From: Parvularcula mediterranea
GTDB taxonomy: Bacteria > Pseudomonadota > Alphaproteobacteria > Caulobacterales > Parvularculaceae
Assembly (NCBI RefSeq): GCF_013085255.1
Contig: NZ_JABFCX010000003.1
Span: 124,001-188,000, forward strand
Reading direction: 5' to 3'
DNA: 64,000 nt
A model generated the notes under the pieces. It was not told the origin of the DNA, did not search any database, and was given only the letters and a program-made list of their open reading frames with translations. This document shows positions 9,073 through 17,774 of this stretch, one piece after another. A program made the position numbers and the translations under genes. Within the stretch, counting starts at the first letter, position 1, and each line of letters opens with the position of its first letter.

Positions 9073-9807
9073 TCAGGCCTGGAATGCCATCGCCGTTATC
9101 CCCATGAGGCCGGCGAGCAGAAGGCCGAATTGACCGGCAGAACCGGCTGCGGTCTTGACGAGCCCTGCGTCCCTGAACAGCGCCCGGTTGACGCCGAATA
9201 TGATGTGCAGGGCCAACGCCACGATCGGGATGCTGTTGTACCGGTAGAGAAGCTGCGCAGTCTGGCGACCATTCTCCATAGTGAGGGCAACAGTATCAAT
9301 CGCCACGCTCGTGATGGCGATAAAGCTCACGATGCTTGCGGTCAGGTAGAGAGCAATCCGTAGGCTGACGGCCAGCGAGAAGCGCGGCCCGAACCAAAGC
9401 CTCAGCGGCATCCACACCAACGCGAAGATGGTCGTGAGAAGATAGATCGGCGCGATGACCGAGAGCGTCTTCCAGACATCTCCCTCATTGACCGCCTCCG
9501 CCACCCTCAGGGCGAGGGCAGGGCCGATGAACGCCCCGTTCACTTCCACCGCCTCTTCGGGAACGATAACCGCGATCATCAACATGACGACGGTCGTGCA
9601 GAGGAGGAAGAAGACCCCCGGCCCCAGAAGCACGCCTTCACGGCCCTTAGGATCCTGCTCCTCGATCAGCGGCGCGACTTTCCAGGGCATGAGAAGGACG
9701 GCGACGAGTGTGGGCAGGACCGCGATGATCGCAAGGCCGAAATTGACGAGGATGCGGTCGATCGAGCCAACCGCATCCCGTTCTTCAAAGTCCTGAGGCT
9801 CAATCAT
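9073..9807 (-). CDS. Hypothetical integral membrane protein (six predicted TM segments)
   Basis: 244 residues with about six hydrophobic helices (near residues 16-40, 57-80, 110-135, 143-170, 187-203 and 218-240) and short polar loops, a layout reminiscent of Yip1-like domains. No catalytic motif is visible. The ATG at 9807 is backed by GAGAGG 7 bases upstream; the longer frame to 9960 overlaps the hydrolase gene and is not supported. It follows the serine hydrolase gene by 26 bases on the same strand, suggesting an operon. Function unknown. Confidence 0.72.
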   Translation of the reverse strand: MIEPQDFEERDAVGSIDRILVNFGLAIIAVLPTLVAVLLMPWKVAPLIEEQDPKGREGVLLGPGVFFLLCTTVVMLMIAVIVPEEAVEVNGAFIGPALALRVAEAVNEGDVWKTLSVIAPIYLLTTIFALVWMPLRLWFGPRFSLAVSLRIALYLTASIVSFIAITSVAIDTVALTMENGRQTAQLLYRYNSIPIVALALHIIFGVNRALFRDAGLVKTAAGSAGQFGLLLAGLMGITAMAFQA

Positions 9808-9833
9808 GGGTCCGCCTCTCGGGTTCTCGGGGG

Positions 9834-11021
9834 TTAGTCCAGCATCTTTGCTCCGGAATACTCCCAGCTCCAAGGCATTCCGGTCTGACCCAGTGCCGAA
9901 TCGACCAGCAGGTTGAAGCCCCGCTCGGCCCGGACGTCGTTGGCGAGGATCACGACGCACTCCTCCTGCTCGACAAGGCAGACGGCCATGTTGCCCGTGA
10001 TGCCGTTGTGGCCGCCCTTGAAGACGAAGGTCCCCTGCGGGCCTTCACCGACGACGAGGCCGAGGCCAGCGGCGAGGCCGAGGATCTGCTGATCCTCAGG
10101 CGCGTCCTCCTGCATCAGCGGGAATTGCGACACCGTCCTGATCGGCAGGGACGGAGCGAAGAACTCCGTACACATCTCATCGGAAAGCTGCTCGCAGGTC
10201 ACGATGGCCCGCCACAGCTTCGCCTGATCGGAGATCGTTGTATCCATCGAGCCTGAAGCCCGCACCTTGCTGCGGTCGTCGTGCTTCTCAGGCCTGCCTT
10301 CCTGATCCCAGCCATCGGCCAGGTTCTCGGCAAAGTCATCGCGCCAGATGAGGTCTGTCTTCGTCATGCCCAGCGTTTCGAAGATCCGGTCCCGCATCGC
10401 TTGGCCGACATCAATGCCGAGGCCCTGCTCGATCACGAACTGGAGGAGGATGAACCCGTCGCCTGAATAACTATACTGCGTACCCGGATCAAAATGGATG
10501 TCGACCGTGCCATTGTCCCACTGAAACTCGCCCTCCAGCGTCACGAAGTTGAAGTTCCTGAACCCGGTCGAGTGAGTCAGCACCATGCGCGGCGTGATCT
10601 GCCGCCAGCGCTCGTCACCCACCGTCTCCCAAGGGGCATGGGTCCGCCGGAACCCCTCATATTCGGGCAGGGGCTTTGGCAGAATCTCCGCAATCGGCTG
10701 GTCGAGGCCGAGCAGCCCCTCATCCGCAAGCTGCAGCACCAGATAGGCAAATGCCGTCTTGGTCAGCGAAGCGCCGTACATCACCGTGTCAGTGGTCAGC
10801 GGGTCGGCAGCCTCGTTCCGCTCACCCCGCGCAATGGTCAGGCTCTCACCTCCGCCGACCTTCGCAACGGCCAGCCCGCGGGCGCCTGTCACCTCCATGA
10901 CCGTGGCCATGTCCTTCGATAGACCCGATCGCATCGCCTCTTTGCCGGAGGGGAGCCCCGAGCACGCTGACATGGCCACCGCTAAAGCGCTGCTCGCAAC
11001 AAGAATCTTCAACAAATTCAT
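9834..11021 (-). CDS. Beta-lactamase-fold serine hydrolase lipoprotein (class C/EstB-like)
   Basis: 395 residues. A lipoprotein-type N-terminus ends at AMSAC (Cys20). Ser85-Leu-Thr-Lys88 is the catalytic SxxK of the penicillin-binding/class C fold. Tyr185-Ser-Gly187 stands where class C enzymes have Tyr-x-Asn, and KGGHN near residue 345 replaces KTG. The YSG variant is common in esterase, peptidase and transesterase members, so beta-lactam hydrolysis should not be assumed. It is probably periplasmic and membrane-anchored. GGAGG lies 6 bases before the ATG. It is the first gene of a probable two-gene operon with the six-TM protein. Confidence 0.87.
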   Translation of the reverse strand: MNLLKILVASSALAVAMSACSGLPSGKEAMRSGLSKDMATVMEVTGARGLAVAKVGGGESLTIARGERNEAADPLTTDTVMYGASLTKTAFAYLVLQLADEGLLGLDQPIAEILPKPLPEYEGFRRTHAPWETVGDERWRQITPRMVLTHSTGFRNFNFVTLEGEFQWDNGTVDIHFDPGTQYSYSGDGFILLQFVIEQGLGIDVGQAMRDRIFETLGMTKTDLIWRDDFAENLADGWDQEGRPEKHDDRSKVRASGSMDTTISDQAKLWRAIVTCEQLSDEMCTEFFAPSLPIRTVSQFPLMQEDAPEDQQILGLAAGLGLVVGEGPQGTFVFKGGHNGITGNMAVCLVEQEECVVILANDVRAERGFNLLVDSALGQTGMPWSWEYSGAKMLD

Positions 11022-11135
11022 GCCATTCCTCCGTGACCGCTAGGTGGGAACCCTTGCTCTGTCTTGCAAGACCGTCATCTGCTTGCCGCATATGCGAAAT
11101 GCCTGTTATTGCGGGCGCAGCACAGGGGAGATGTC

Positions 11136-12410
11136 ATGTCCAAGCTTCGCATCGCCGTAGGCGGCCTCGGCACCGTCGGCTCATCGCTGATCGAGTTGCT
11201 GATGGGCTCGGCCGACGTCGAGGTGGTCGCCGTATCCGCGCGCAGCAAGGGCCGCGAGCGTCCGGTCGACATCACCCCCTATGACTGGTTCGATGACCCC
11301 GTCGCCATGGCCCGCAGCGAAGGCAATGACATCTTCGTCGAGCTGATGGGCGGCTCGGACGGCGTCGCCAAGGCTTCCGTCGAAGCAGCCCTCGAAGCAG
11401 GCAAGCCCGTCGTTACCGCGAACAAGGCGCTGATCGCCACCCACGGCCTCGCCCTCGCCAAGCTGGCCGAGGAGAAAGGCGCCGCCCTCCGTTACGAAGC
11501 CGCCGTCGCAGGCGGCGTGCCGATCATCCGTGCCCTGCGCGATGGCCTGGCCCCCACCGACATCACCGCGATCAAGGGTGTCCTCAACGGCACCTGCAAC
11601 TTCATGCTCGCCGAGATGGAGAAGGGTCGCTCCTACGATGACGCCCTCGAAGAGGCACAGCGCATCGGCTTTGCCGAAGCTGACCCCACCATGGACGTCG
11701 GCGGCATCGACGCCGCGCAGAAGCTGGCCATCCTCTCAGCCCTCGCCTTCGGCGTCCTGCCGAGCCTCGACGAGATGGACATCACCGGCATCGACGTTCT
11801 GTCCACGGAAGACATCGCCGCAGCCCTCGACCTCGGCCTGATCACCAAGCTCGTCGCCGAGGCGACCCGCAAGGACAATGGCATCGCCTTCACCGTCGGC
11901 CCCGCGCTCGTGCCGGAGACCGATCCCCTCGACATCGGCTCGGGCGGAGAGAACATCATCATCGCCGACGCCATCCCGCTCGGCCGCGTCGCGCTGTCAG
12001 GCCCGGGGGCAGGGGGCGGCGCCACCGCTTCGGCCGTCGCGGCGGACATCAACACCATCGCGAGGGGCTCCACCGGCCCTGTCTTCGCAAGGCCCGCCAG
12101 CGAGCTGACGGCCGAGGCGCCCAAGGCGTCAGGCCACGACCGCAACCTCTTCATCCGCGCCACCGTGGCGGACGGCCCCGGCATCCTGGCCGAGCTGACC
12201 CAGGCCTTAGGCCAAGAAAAGATCAGCGTCGAGACGATCCGCCAGCGTCCCTCCACCGCGCCAGAGCTTGAGGGCTTCATCGAAGTGGTCATCACCACCG
12301 CCCCCGCACCGCGCAGCATCATCCGACAGCTGAGCGAGACGCTCAGCAACCTCTCCGTGGTGCGTGAGCGCGCATCCGTATACCCCATTCTTGAAGAAGT
12401 GAGCGCCTGA
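11136..12410 (+). CDS. hom: Homoserine dehydrogenase
   Basis: Homoserine dehydrogenase reduces aspartate semialdehyde to homoserine with NAD(P)H, feeding threonine, methionine and isoleucine synthesis. The 424 residues show the N-terminal dinucleotide fold GGLGTVGSSL, the catalytic domain with AGGVPIIRALRDGL and GVLNGTCNFML, and a C-terminal ACT domain (LFIRATVADGPGILAEL) for likely threonine feedback. The ATG at 11136 has AGGGGAG 5 bases upstream; the longer frame from 11064 is not supported. The stop is 2 bases from the glpX start, an arrangement seen in other alphaproteobacteria. thrC lies separately at 56.8 kb. Confidence 0.97.
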   Translation: MSKLRIAVGGLGTVGSSLIELLMGSADVEVVAVSARSKGRERPVDITPYDWFDDPVAMARSEGNDIFVELMGGSDGVAKASVEAALEAGKPVVTANKALIATHGLALAKLAEEKGAALRYEAAVAGGVPIIRALRDGLAPTDITAIKGVLNGTCNFMLAEMEKGRSYDDALEEAQRIGFAEADPTMDVGGIDAAQKLAILSALAFGVLPSLDEMDITGIDVLSTEDIAAALDLGLITKLVAEATRKDNGIAFTVGPALVPETDPLDIGSGGENIIIADAIPLGRVALSGPGAGGGATASAVAADINTIARGSTGPVFARPASELTAEAPKASGHDRNLFIRATVADGPGILAELTQALGQEKISVETIRQRPSTAPELEGFIEVVITTAPAPRSIIRQLSETLSNLSVVRERASVYPILEEVSA

Positions 12411-12412
12411 CC

Positions 12413-13395
<983 letters not shown>

Positions 13396-13399
<4 letters not shown>

Positions 13400-14271
13400 C
13401 TATCGATCCTGAGAGCAGTTGCAATCGCGTGCTCGTTGACGAATGAGATCGAAGATCCTTGTTTTTGATAGCTCAGTGCGGAGAGAATCTTTCCTCCCGC
13501 ACTAGGCGTTCGATAGTGTTCCGAGCCGGCGTTGCCGACGACTAAGTAATCCGTATTGAAGGCCACATGGTTTTTGCATGTCGCCCCTAGGTCTTCCAAC
13601 GCTTTTTCGATTGTTTTTCGGCTCCGGGGTGAGCACCAGAATTTGCCCGTAAGAACAAAAATCCGGTCTTCAATTTGGAGCTGTGCAGGATCACTGATGG
13701 AGCCGGGCGGAAGGTGAACATGCTCAAGTGCTGGAATACCAGTATTCGCGTAGGCGTCCCCGACGATTGCGGTGATCGCGGATTGAAGTCTAGCGGCGGA
13801 AGACCGTTCGTCCGATGTGGAAGGTAGTAGGCTATCAGCGAGTGGGGTGAGAATCTCTTGCGCAGATAGGCTGTTCGAAGACTGCCACCGCTTTCTTATC
13901 GCGGCTTGCTCGACAGAGGTGATAGTGTCGTCACAGTTCACTCCAGCGAGAAAACCGAGAAAACGGGTAAGTTCTTCCTCGTCGCTAGTGTTGAGTGTGT
14001 AAAAGCGCCTTTGCTCGCTTTCTATGAACAATCGAAGGTTTTGCAGTAGCTCATCATCGGAACAATCGTGCTCCGCGATTAGCTCAGAAGCGTCCTGATC
14101 CGAGCATCGTTTCAACAGCGCTTCCGCCTCAGCGAGAAGCGCTGCGCGCTCCCCGACCTCTATGCCATTGGAGCTTGCGACCCCCTCCATGAACCCAAAC
14201 CAGAAGACCCGGTTCTTGGCTTCATTTTGCTGCGCATGAATGGTGTGCAAGGCTTTATCGTTTAAGGACAT
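13396..14271 (-). CDS. BRCT-domain protein with N-terminal duplicated helical segments; AT-richer, probably acquired
   Basis: The last ~90 of 291 residues look like a BRCT domain of the NAD-ligase/polymerase-epsilon type: FVLTGKFWCSPRSRKTIEKA, then LGATCKNHVAFNTDYLVVG and a final helix. The N-terminal half holds two similar stretches, FGFMEGVASSNGIEVGER near 27 and LGFLAGVNCDDTITSVEQ near 105, perhaps TerB-like helical units. BRCT domains bind DNA ends or phosphoproteins, but the role here is unknown. Base composition is clearly more AT-rich than neighbours, with A/T at many third positions. Together with the adjoining repeats and transposase gene this suggests horizontal acquisition. Confidence 0.75.
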
Positions 14272-14353
14272 TTTGTACTCCTGAGTTCGCGAACCTAAGC
14301 CAAAGGAGATCGGTCGTGTCGAGACCTAAGAGCAGTGACCACTGGTGGAACCA

Positions 14354-14600
14354 ACTTATCCCCACCTCCGCCCACCATGCTAAACCCGCCCCATCGCTCC
14401 GGGGGCGGAGGGTGGCTGGATCCGTCATCAGCATACCCCGGGGCACCGGTTGGTCTTCTGTGGGCTGATGAGCGGGAACGCTCCGGCCCCTGACGGCATC
14501 GGCAGGGTGTGAGCTAGGGATTGGCCGCCCGGCCGGTCGCAGGACCTCCGGTCCCGGCGCGGGCAGGGCGTGGAACCCCTTAAGACCGCGGCACAGTACA
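14354..14600. repeat. 247-bp direct repeat, copy 1
   Basis: This copy matches 15268-15514 at well over 90% by eye, from ACTTATCCCCACC to GCGGCACAG-A-A. It is GC-rich, contains small internal palindromes (for example around CCCCGGGGC and GGCCGCCCGGCC), and carries no convincing gene. On the minus strand both copies can be read as an open frame containing MLMTDPATLRPRSD, probably by chance. With the REP pair it occupies the 472-base gap 14272-14743. Confidence 0.9.
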
Positions 14601-14622
14601 CATAGTCAGGGGCTGAAGCGCC

Positions 14623-14697
14623 GTAGGGCGGAACGCGGAGCGATCCGCCGTCGACGGTAGTGCTGAGCTCGGCGGATCGCTTCGCGTTCCGCCCTAC
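14623..14697. repeat. REP pair (BIME) immediately upstream of the RAYT gene
   Basis: Two inverted 27-base REP units at 14623-14649 and 14671-14697 differ by one base and are separated by 21 bases. Each unit begins with GTAG and continues into a 23-base imperfect hairpin of the form GGCGGA-a-CGC-gga-GCG-a-TCCGCC. GTAG plus hairpin is the established substrate architecture of REP-associated tyrosine transposases. The pair ends 46 bases before the RAYT start, so it may also influence its expression. Confidence 0.88.
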
Positions 14698-14743
14698 TGT
14701 GCTTCGTTCTTGATATGTTCTGGTGGAGGGGTAGGTTCCCGCC

Positions 14744-15211
14744 ATGCCGAACTATCGCCGGAAATATGGGGAGGGTGGGACCTTCGCCTTCACCGTCTGC
14801 CTCGCGGATCGGCGACTTCGTACCCTGACTGAACAAATTGGCGTCATCACGAAGGCTCTTCGCGCGACCCGGGAAGCTCGCCCGTTCCGGACAGAGGCAC
14901 TCTGCATTCTGCCGGATCATCTGCATACGGTTTGGACATTGCCTGACGACGATACGGACTATCCGGCGCGGTGGCGGGGCTTCAAGCTTCGGGTCACGAA
15001 CGCCCTTGGAGAGCGCATCTGGCAACCTCGCTATTGGGAGCACACGATCCGAGATACCGAAGACTTCGCCAACCACGTCAACTACGTTCACTGGAACCCG
15101 GTGAAGCATGGTCATGTGCGCGAGATGGACGATTGGCCTTTTTCTACGTGGCACCGTTGGAAGCGTGAAAGCGGCCACACATGGGAGATGTCGCCGGATC
15201 TGCGCCCGTAG
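14744..15211 (+). CDS. REP-associated tyrosine transposase (RAYT, Y1/IS200-like TnpA family)
   Basis: 155 residues with the HUH nuclease motif His59-Leu-His61 in ILPDHLHTVWTLP and the single catalytic Tyr114 in NHVNYVHWNPVKHG, both hallmarks of the Y1 transposase_17/RAYT family. Such single-copy domesticated enzymes nick and join REP hairpins next to a GTAG tetranucleotide and are thought to spread REP elements. The gene is bracketed by a REP pair upstream and a REP at 15208 whose GTAG contains its own TAG stop codon. The ATG at 14744 is preceded by GGAGGGGTAGGTTCCCGCC. All key residues are present, so it looks intact. Confidence 0.93.
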   Translation: MPNYRRKYGEGGTFAFTVCLADRRLRTLTEQIGVITKALRATREARPFRTEALCILPDHLHTVWTLPDDDTDYPARWRGFKLRVTNALGERIWQPRYWEHTIRDTEDFANHVNYVHWNPVKHGHVREMDDWPFSTWHRWKRESGHTWEMSPDLRP

Positions 15212-15234
15212 GGCGGCTTGCGAAGCCAGCCGCC
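15208..15234 (+). repeat. Single REP overlapping the RAYT stop codon
   Basis: GTAG at 15208-15211 is followed by a 23-base hairpin GGCGGC-tt-GC-gaa-GC-ca-GCCGCC with the same layout as the upstream REPs but a different core sequence. The TAG stop codon of the RAYT gene is bases 2-4 of this GTAG. No clear inverted mate follows within 40 bases. Confidence 0.75.
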
Positions 15235-15267
15235 GGGGCCGAGCGCAAACGCTACGAACCCCACCAC

Positions 15268-15514
15268 ACTTATCCCCACCCCCACCCACCATGCTAAACC
15301 CACCTCATCGCTCCGGGGGCGGAGGGTGGCTGGATCCGTCATCAGCATACCCCGGGGCACCGGTTGGTCTTCTGTGGGCAGAGGAGTGGCAACGCTCCGG
15401 CCCCTGACGGCATCGGCAGGGCGTGAGCTAGGGATTGGCCGCCCGGCCGGTCGCAGGACCTCCGGTCCCGGCGCGGGGAGGGCGTGGAACCCCTTAGAGA
15501 CCGCGGCACAGAAC
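15268..15514. repeat. 247-bp direct repeat, copy 2
   Basis: Second copy of the repeat at 14354-14600, in the same orientation, 914 bases downstream. The two copies bracket the RAYT gene and its REPs. Differences are scattered substitutions, indicating an old duplication or two members of a dispersed family. Part of the 588-base gap 15212-15799. Confidence 0.9.
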
Positions 15515-15799
15515 AATCAGATCCTCAAGCAGCGGTCACCCGCGCCGGGGTCCTCCATCCTTCATCACCCGCGCCTCCCGCAGGAGACAGCGGCCGCTCG
15601 GCATGGCTCCGCGCCACCTCACACGATCGCTCCGCCCGTTCAGGCAAACGCTTCCAGCGATAGGAAATCCCGGCGCTCCACACTTCTTACGTGCATCACA
15701 AACGCGCGAGGTGTGTGTCCCAGCGCGGGCAGGGCGCACCCCCTCTGTCAACCTTGCTCCCGCTCCGGGGGGAGCAGGACAGACAAAGGGGAGACCTCC
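15515..15799. other. Non-coding leader region of the CTERM protein gene
   Basis: No credible gene was found on either strand. A hairpin-prone stretch, GCTCCCGCTCCGGGGGGAGC, lies at about 15757-15776, just ahead of the AAGGGGAG ribosome site, and may affect translation of the downstream gene. The promoter is presumably here, but no clear -35/-10 pair was identified. Confidence 0.4.
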
Positions 15800-16573
15800 A
15801 TGAAACACCTGATCGCGGGCCTCTGCGCCGCCGCCGCTGTGACCGGCGCAGCTTCCGCCGCTACCTTCACTGTCACGGTCGACGGCACTGACGCCATCTT
15901 CCTCGCAGGCCGGATAGACCTCGCCATCCCGCCCGCTAACCAGCCCTGGGGCGATAAAAACGCCGCTACCGATGACGGCCTCCGCCGCCACTCAGGCGCC
16001 ACGCCAGAGGAGGCGCTCGAAACCCTCCCGCCATTCCTCACGGTCATGGCAGGCGACGTCGTCCGCGTCCTCGACCCTGCGGTGGGCGGTGTTAACTTCT
16101 TCAACGGCAACGCAGGCGGCCTCTTCGGTCCTGAAGGCAATGGCGGCGCAGGCAGCTCGAACATCACCAGCCTCGGGGGCATCTCCGGCTACACCGGAAC
16201 CCAAGGCGCCCTGACCGGCGTCTTCCTCTCCGATGCCGTCCCCAACGGCGCTCCGCCAGCGACGCTGCCGTTTGACGTGAACGCCGTGAACATCGCCCCG
16301 CAACTCGGGCAGATCTTCTACATCGGCGACGGCCAGACCCCAGGCGGCGAATTCCGCACCTTCACCGCGCCTCCAGGCGCAACGCGGGTCTTCTTCGGCA
16401 TCCCCGATGCGTTTGGCTTTGGCGGCGTGCCGGGTGCCTATGATGACAATGACGGCAGCTACCGCGTTCGCGTCGGCATCAATGAGATCCCGGAAGTGCC
16501 GCTCCCCGCAGCGCCGCTCCTCTTCCTCTCCGGCCTCGCCGGCGTAGGCTTCCTCCGCCGCAAAAAGCGCTAG
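15800..16573 (+). CDS. Secreted protein with VPLPA-CTERM sorting signal
   Basis: 257 residues. A signal peptide (MKHLIAGLCAAAAVTGAASA) is followed by a Gly/Asn/Pro-rich beta-type mature region. The C-terminal tripartite signal is VPLPA, a hydrophobic helix, then RRKKR. VPLPA/PEP-CTERM tails are recognised by exosortases, which process proteins at the inner membrane for surface or matrix delivery, usually in exopolysaccharide-producing bacteria. The ATG at 15800 has AAGGGGAG upstream; the frame continuing to 15218 is non-coding. No exosortase gene is in the window. A second CTERM protein lies at 44.6 kb. Confidence 0.9.
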   Translation: MKHLIAGLCAAAAVTGAASAATFTVTVDGTDAIFLAGRIDLAIPPANQPWGDKNAATDDGLRRHSGATPEEALETLPPFLTVMAGDVVRVLDPAVGGVNFFNGNAGGLFGPEGNGGAGSSNITSLGGISGYTGTQGALTGVFLSDAVPNGAPPATLPFDVNAVNIAPQLGQIFYIGDGQTPGGEFRTFTAPPGATRVFFGIPDAFGFGGVPGAYDDNDGSYRVRVGINEIPEVPLPAAPLLFLSGLAGVGFLRRKKR

Positions 16574-16665
16574 GCTCAATCCACGCCCCGGGATCGGGCC
16601 AAACGGCTCGACCCCGGCGGCGAAGCCGGGCACAGAACCGAAGTGCCTGACGATGGAGAAGCCTC

Positions 16666-17229
16666 GTGACCGACACCGTTCCCGCCCGCGCCCGGGAAGT
16701 GCTGCGCTTCTGGTTCACGGAAACGCCCGCGAAAAAACGGTTCAGCTCGAGCCCCGAGTTCGATGCGGAGATCACGGAGCGCTTCAAGGACCTGCAGGTC
16801 GAGCTCTCGAACTTCACGAAGCCCGAGTGGATCGAGACCCCCGAAGCGCTCCTCGCAGCCGTCGTCGTGCTCGATCAGTTCAGCCGCAATATCTACCGCG
16901 GCTCCGGTGAAGCCTTCGCCAGCGATGACAAGGCGCTCCTGCTGGCGGAGCTCGGCATCGCCTGCGGCCACCTCGATCACTGGGGCTCGGACAGAGGCAA
17001 CTTCCTCCTCATGCCCCTGATGCACGCCGAGCACCTCCCCACGCTCGAGCGCTGCTGCGCCTTGTTCGAGCAGCGCTACCCTGAGGACGAGGGCAGCCTC
17101 ACCTTCGCCCGGCGTCACAGGGAGCCCATCGCGCGCTTCGGCCGCTACCCCTCGCGAAACGAAGCCATGGGCCGCGAGACAACGCCCGAGGAGAAGGCTT
17201 TCCTCGACGAGCACCCCAGCGGCTTCTGA
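16666..17229 (+). CDS. DUF924-family protein
   Basis: 187 residues matching DUF924 end to end: VLRFWF near the N-terminus, LAAVVVLDQFSRNIYRG, DDKALLLAE, LLMPLMHAEHL, and the C-terminal GRYPSRNEAMGRETTPEE. The fold is all-helical (TPR-like) and the function is unknown; the protein is probably cytoplasmic. Translation starts at GTG 16666 with GGAGAAG 5 bases upstream. The 92 bases before it contain no terminator, so it could be read through from the CTERM gene. Confidence 0.88.
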   Translation: MTDTVPARAREVLRFWFTETPAKKRFSSSPEFDAEITERFKDLQVELSNFTKPEWIETPEALLAAVVVLDQFSRNIYRGSGEAFASDDKALLLAELGIACGHLDHWGSDRGNFLLMPLMHAEHLPTLERCCALFEQRYPEDEGSLTFARRHREPIARFGRYPSRNEAMGRETTPEEKAFLDEHPSGF

Positions 17230-17333
17230 CATAGGCAACAGCGATAGACGCTATTGCTGCGCATAGGGTTGGCCATTTGCGCGAGGCGACGTAACTCCTC
17301 CGGCAACTGGAACCCAAAACAGGAGGAAACCCC

Positions 17334-17630
17334 ATGTCGTTTTCCGGAACCTACGCAGTCGAAATCAACACCCCGATGGGCAAGCAGGAAGGCACCCTGA
17401 CCCTCGTCGAGGATGGCGGCGCGCTCACCGGCACCATGGCTGCCCAAGGCGACACCGCTGAGATCAAGAACGGCTCCGTCAATGGCGACACCGCCATGTG
17501 GGACGTCGATGTTTCCAAGCCGATGCCGCTGACCCTTGGCTTCGAAGGCAAGAAAGACGGCGGCAACATCAACGGCTCCGTCAAGCTCGGCGCCTTCGGC
17601 AACTCGACCTTCACGGCGACTGCCCAATAA
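17334..17630 (+). CDS. Small beta-rich hypothetical protein (98 aa)
   Basis: 98 residues starting MSFSGTYAVEINTPMGKQEG, with alternating polar and hydrophobic residues, repeated Gly-Asn turns and no cysteine. It has no signal peptide and is probably a small cytoplasmic beta-barrel. A strong AGGAGG precedes the ATG and a rho-independent terminator follows, so it is likely a monocistronic, well-expressed gene. Homologues of this type, annotated as hypothetical, occur in other alphaproteobacteria; function unknown. Confidence 0.75.
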   Translation: MSFSGTYAVEINTPMGKQEGTLTLVEDGGALTGTMAAQGDTAEIKNGSVNGDTAMWDVDVSKPMPLTLGFEGKKDGGNINGSVKLGAFGNSTFTATAQ

Positions 17631-17661
17631 TCCCCGCCGGCTCCGGCCGGATGTAAGATCG

Positions 17662-17694
17662 AAAGCCTCTCCGGGCCTCCCGGGGAGGCTTTTT
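17662..17694 (+). terminator. Rho-independent terminator after the 98-aa gene
   Basis: A 12-base stem (AGCCTCTCCGGG / CCCGGGGAGGCT, one mismatch) with a 3-base loop is followed by a run of T. It lies 32 bases after the stop and 80 bases before pdhA. Confidence 0.85.
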
Positions 17695-17774
17695 CATGCA
17701 GCAGTGATCACTTACGGGTTTGCGTTCTCCCTCCAGCCTTTGGTAGGCGCTGGAGCAGAACGAGAAGGACGACC

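Noticed and set aside
9834-11021. True class C beta-lactamase
   Set aside because: Tyr-x-Asn is replaced by Tyr-Ser-Gly and KTG by a GGH-type motif, so a generic serine hydrolase is the safer call.
14354-15514. Composite transposon made of the two 247-bp repeats and the RAYT gene
   Set aside because: No terminal inverted repeats, target duplication or transposase in the repeats; RAYTs do not move as composite elements.
15112-15516. Minus-strand frames in both 247-bp repeats containing MLMTDPATLRPRSD
   Set aside because: They run through repeat and REP sequence, have different flanks in the two copies, and lack a ribosome site. More likely a non-coding repeat.
15218-15799. N-terminal extension of the CTERM protein
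   Set aside because: The frame stays open through the repeat, but the ATG at 15800 has a strong ribosome site and begins a normal signal peptide.
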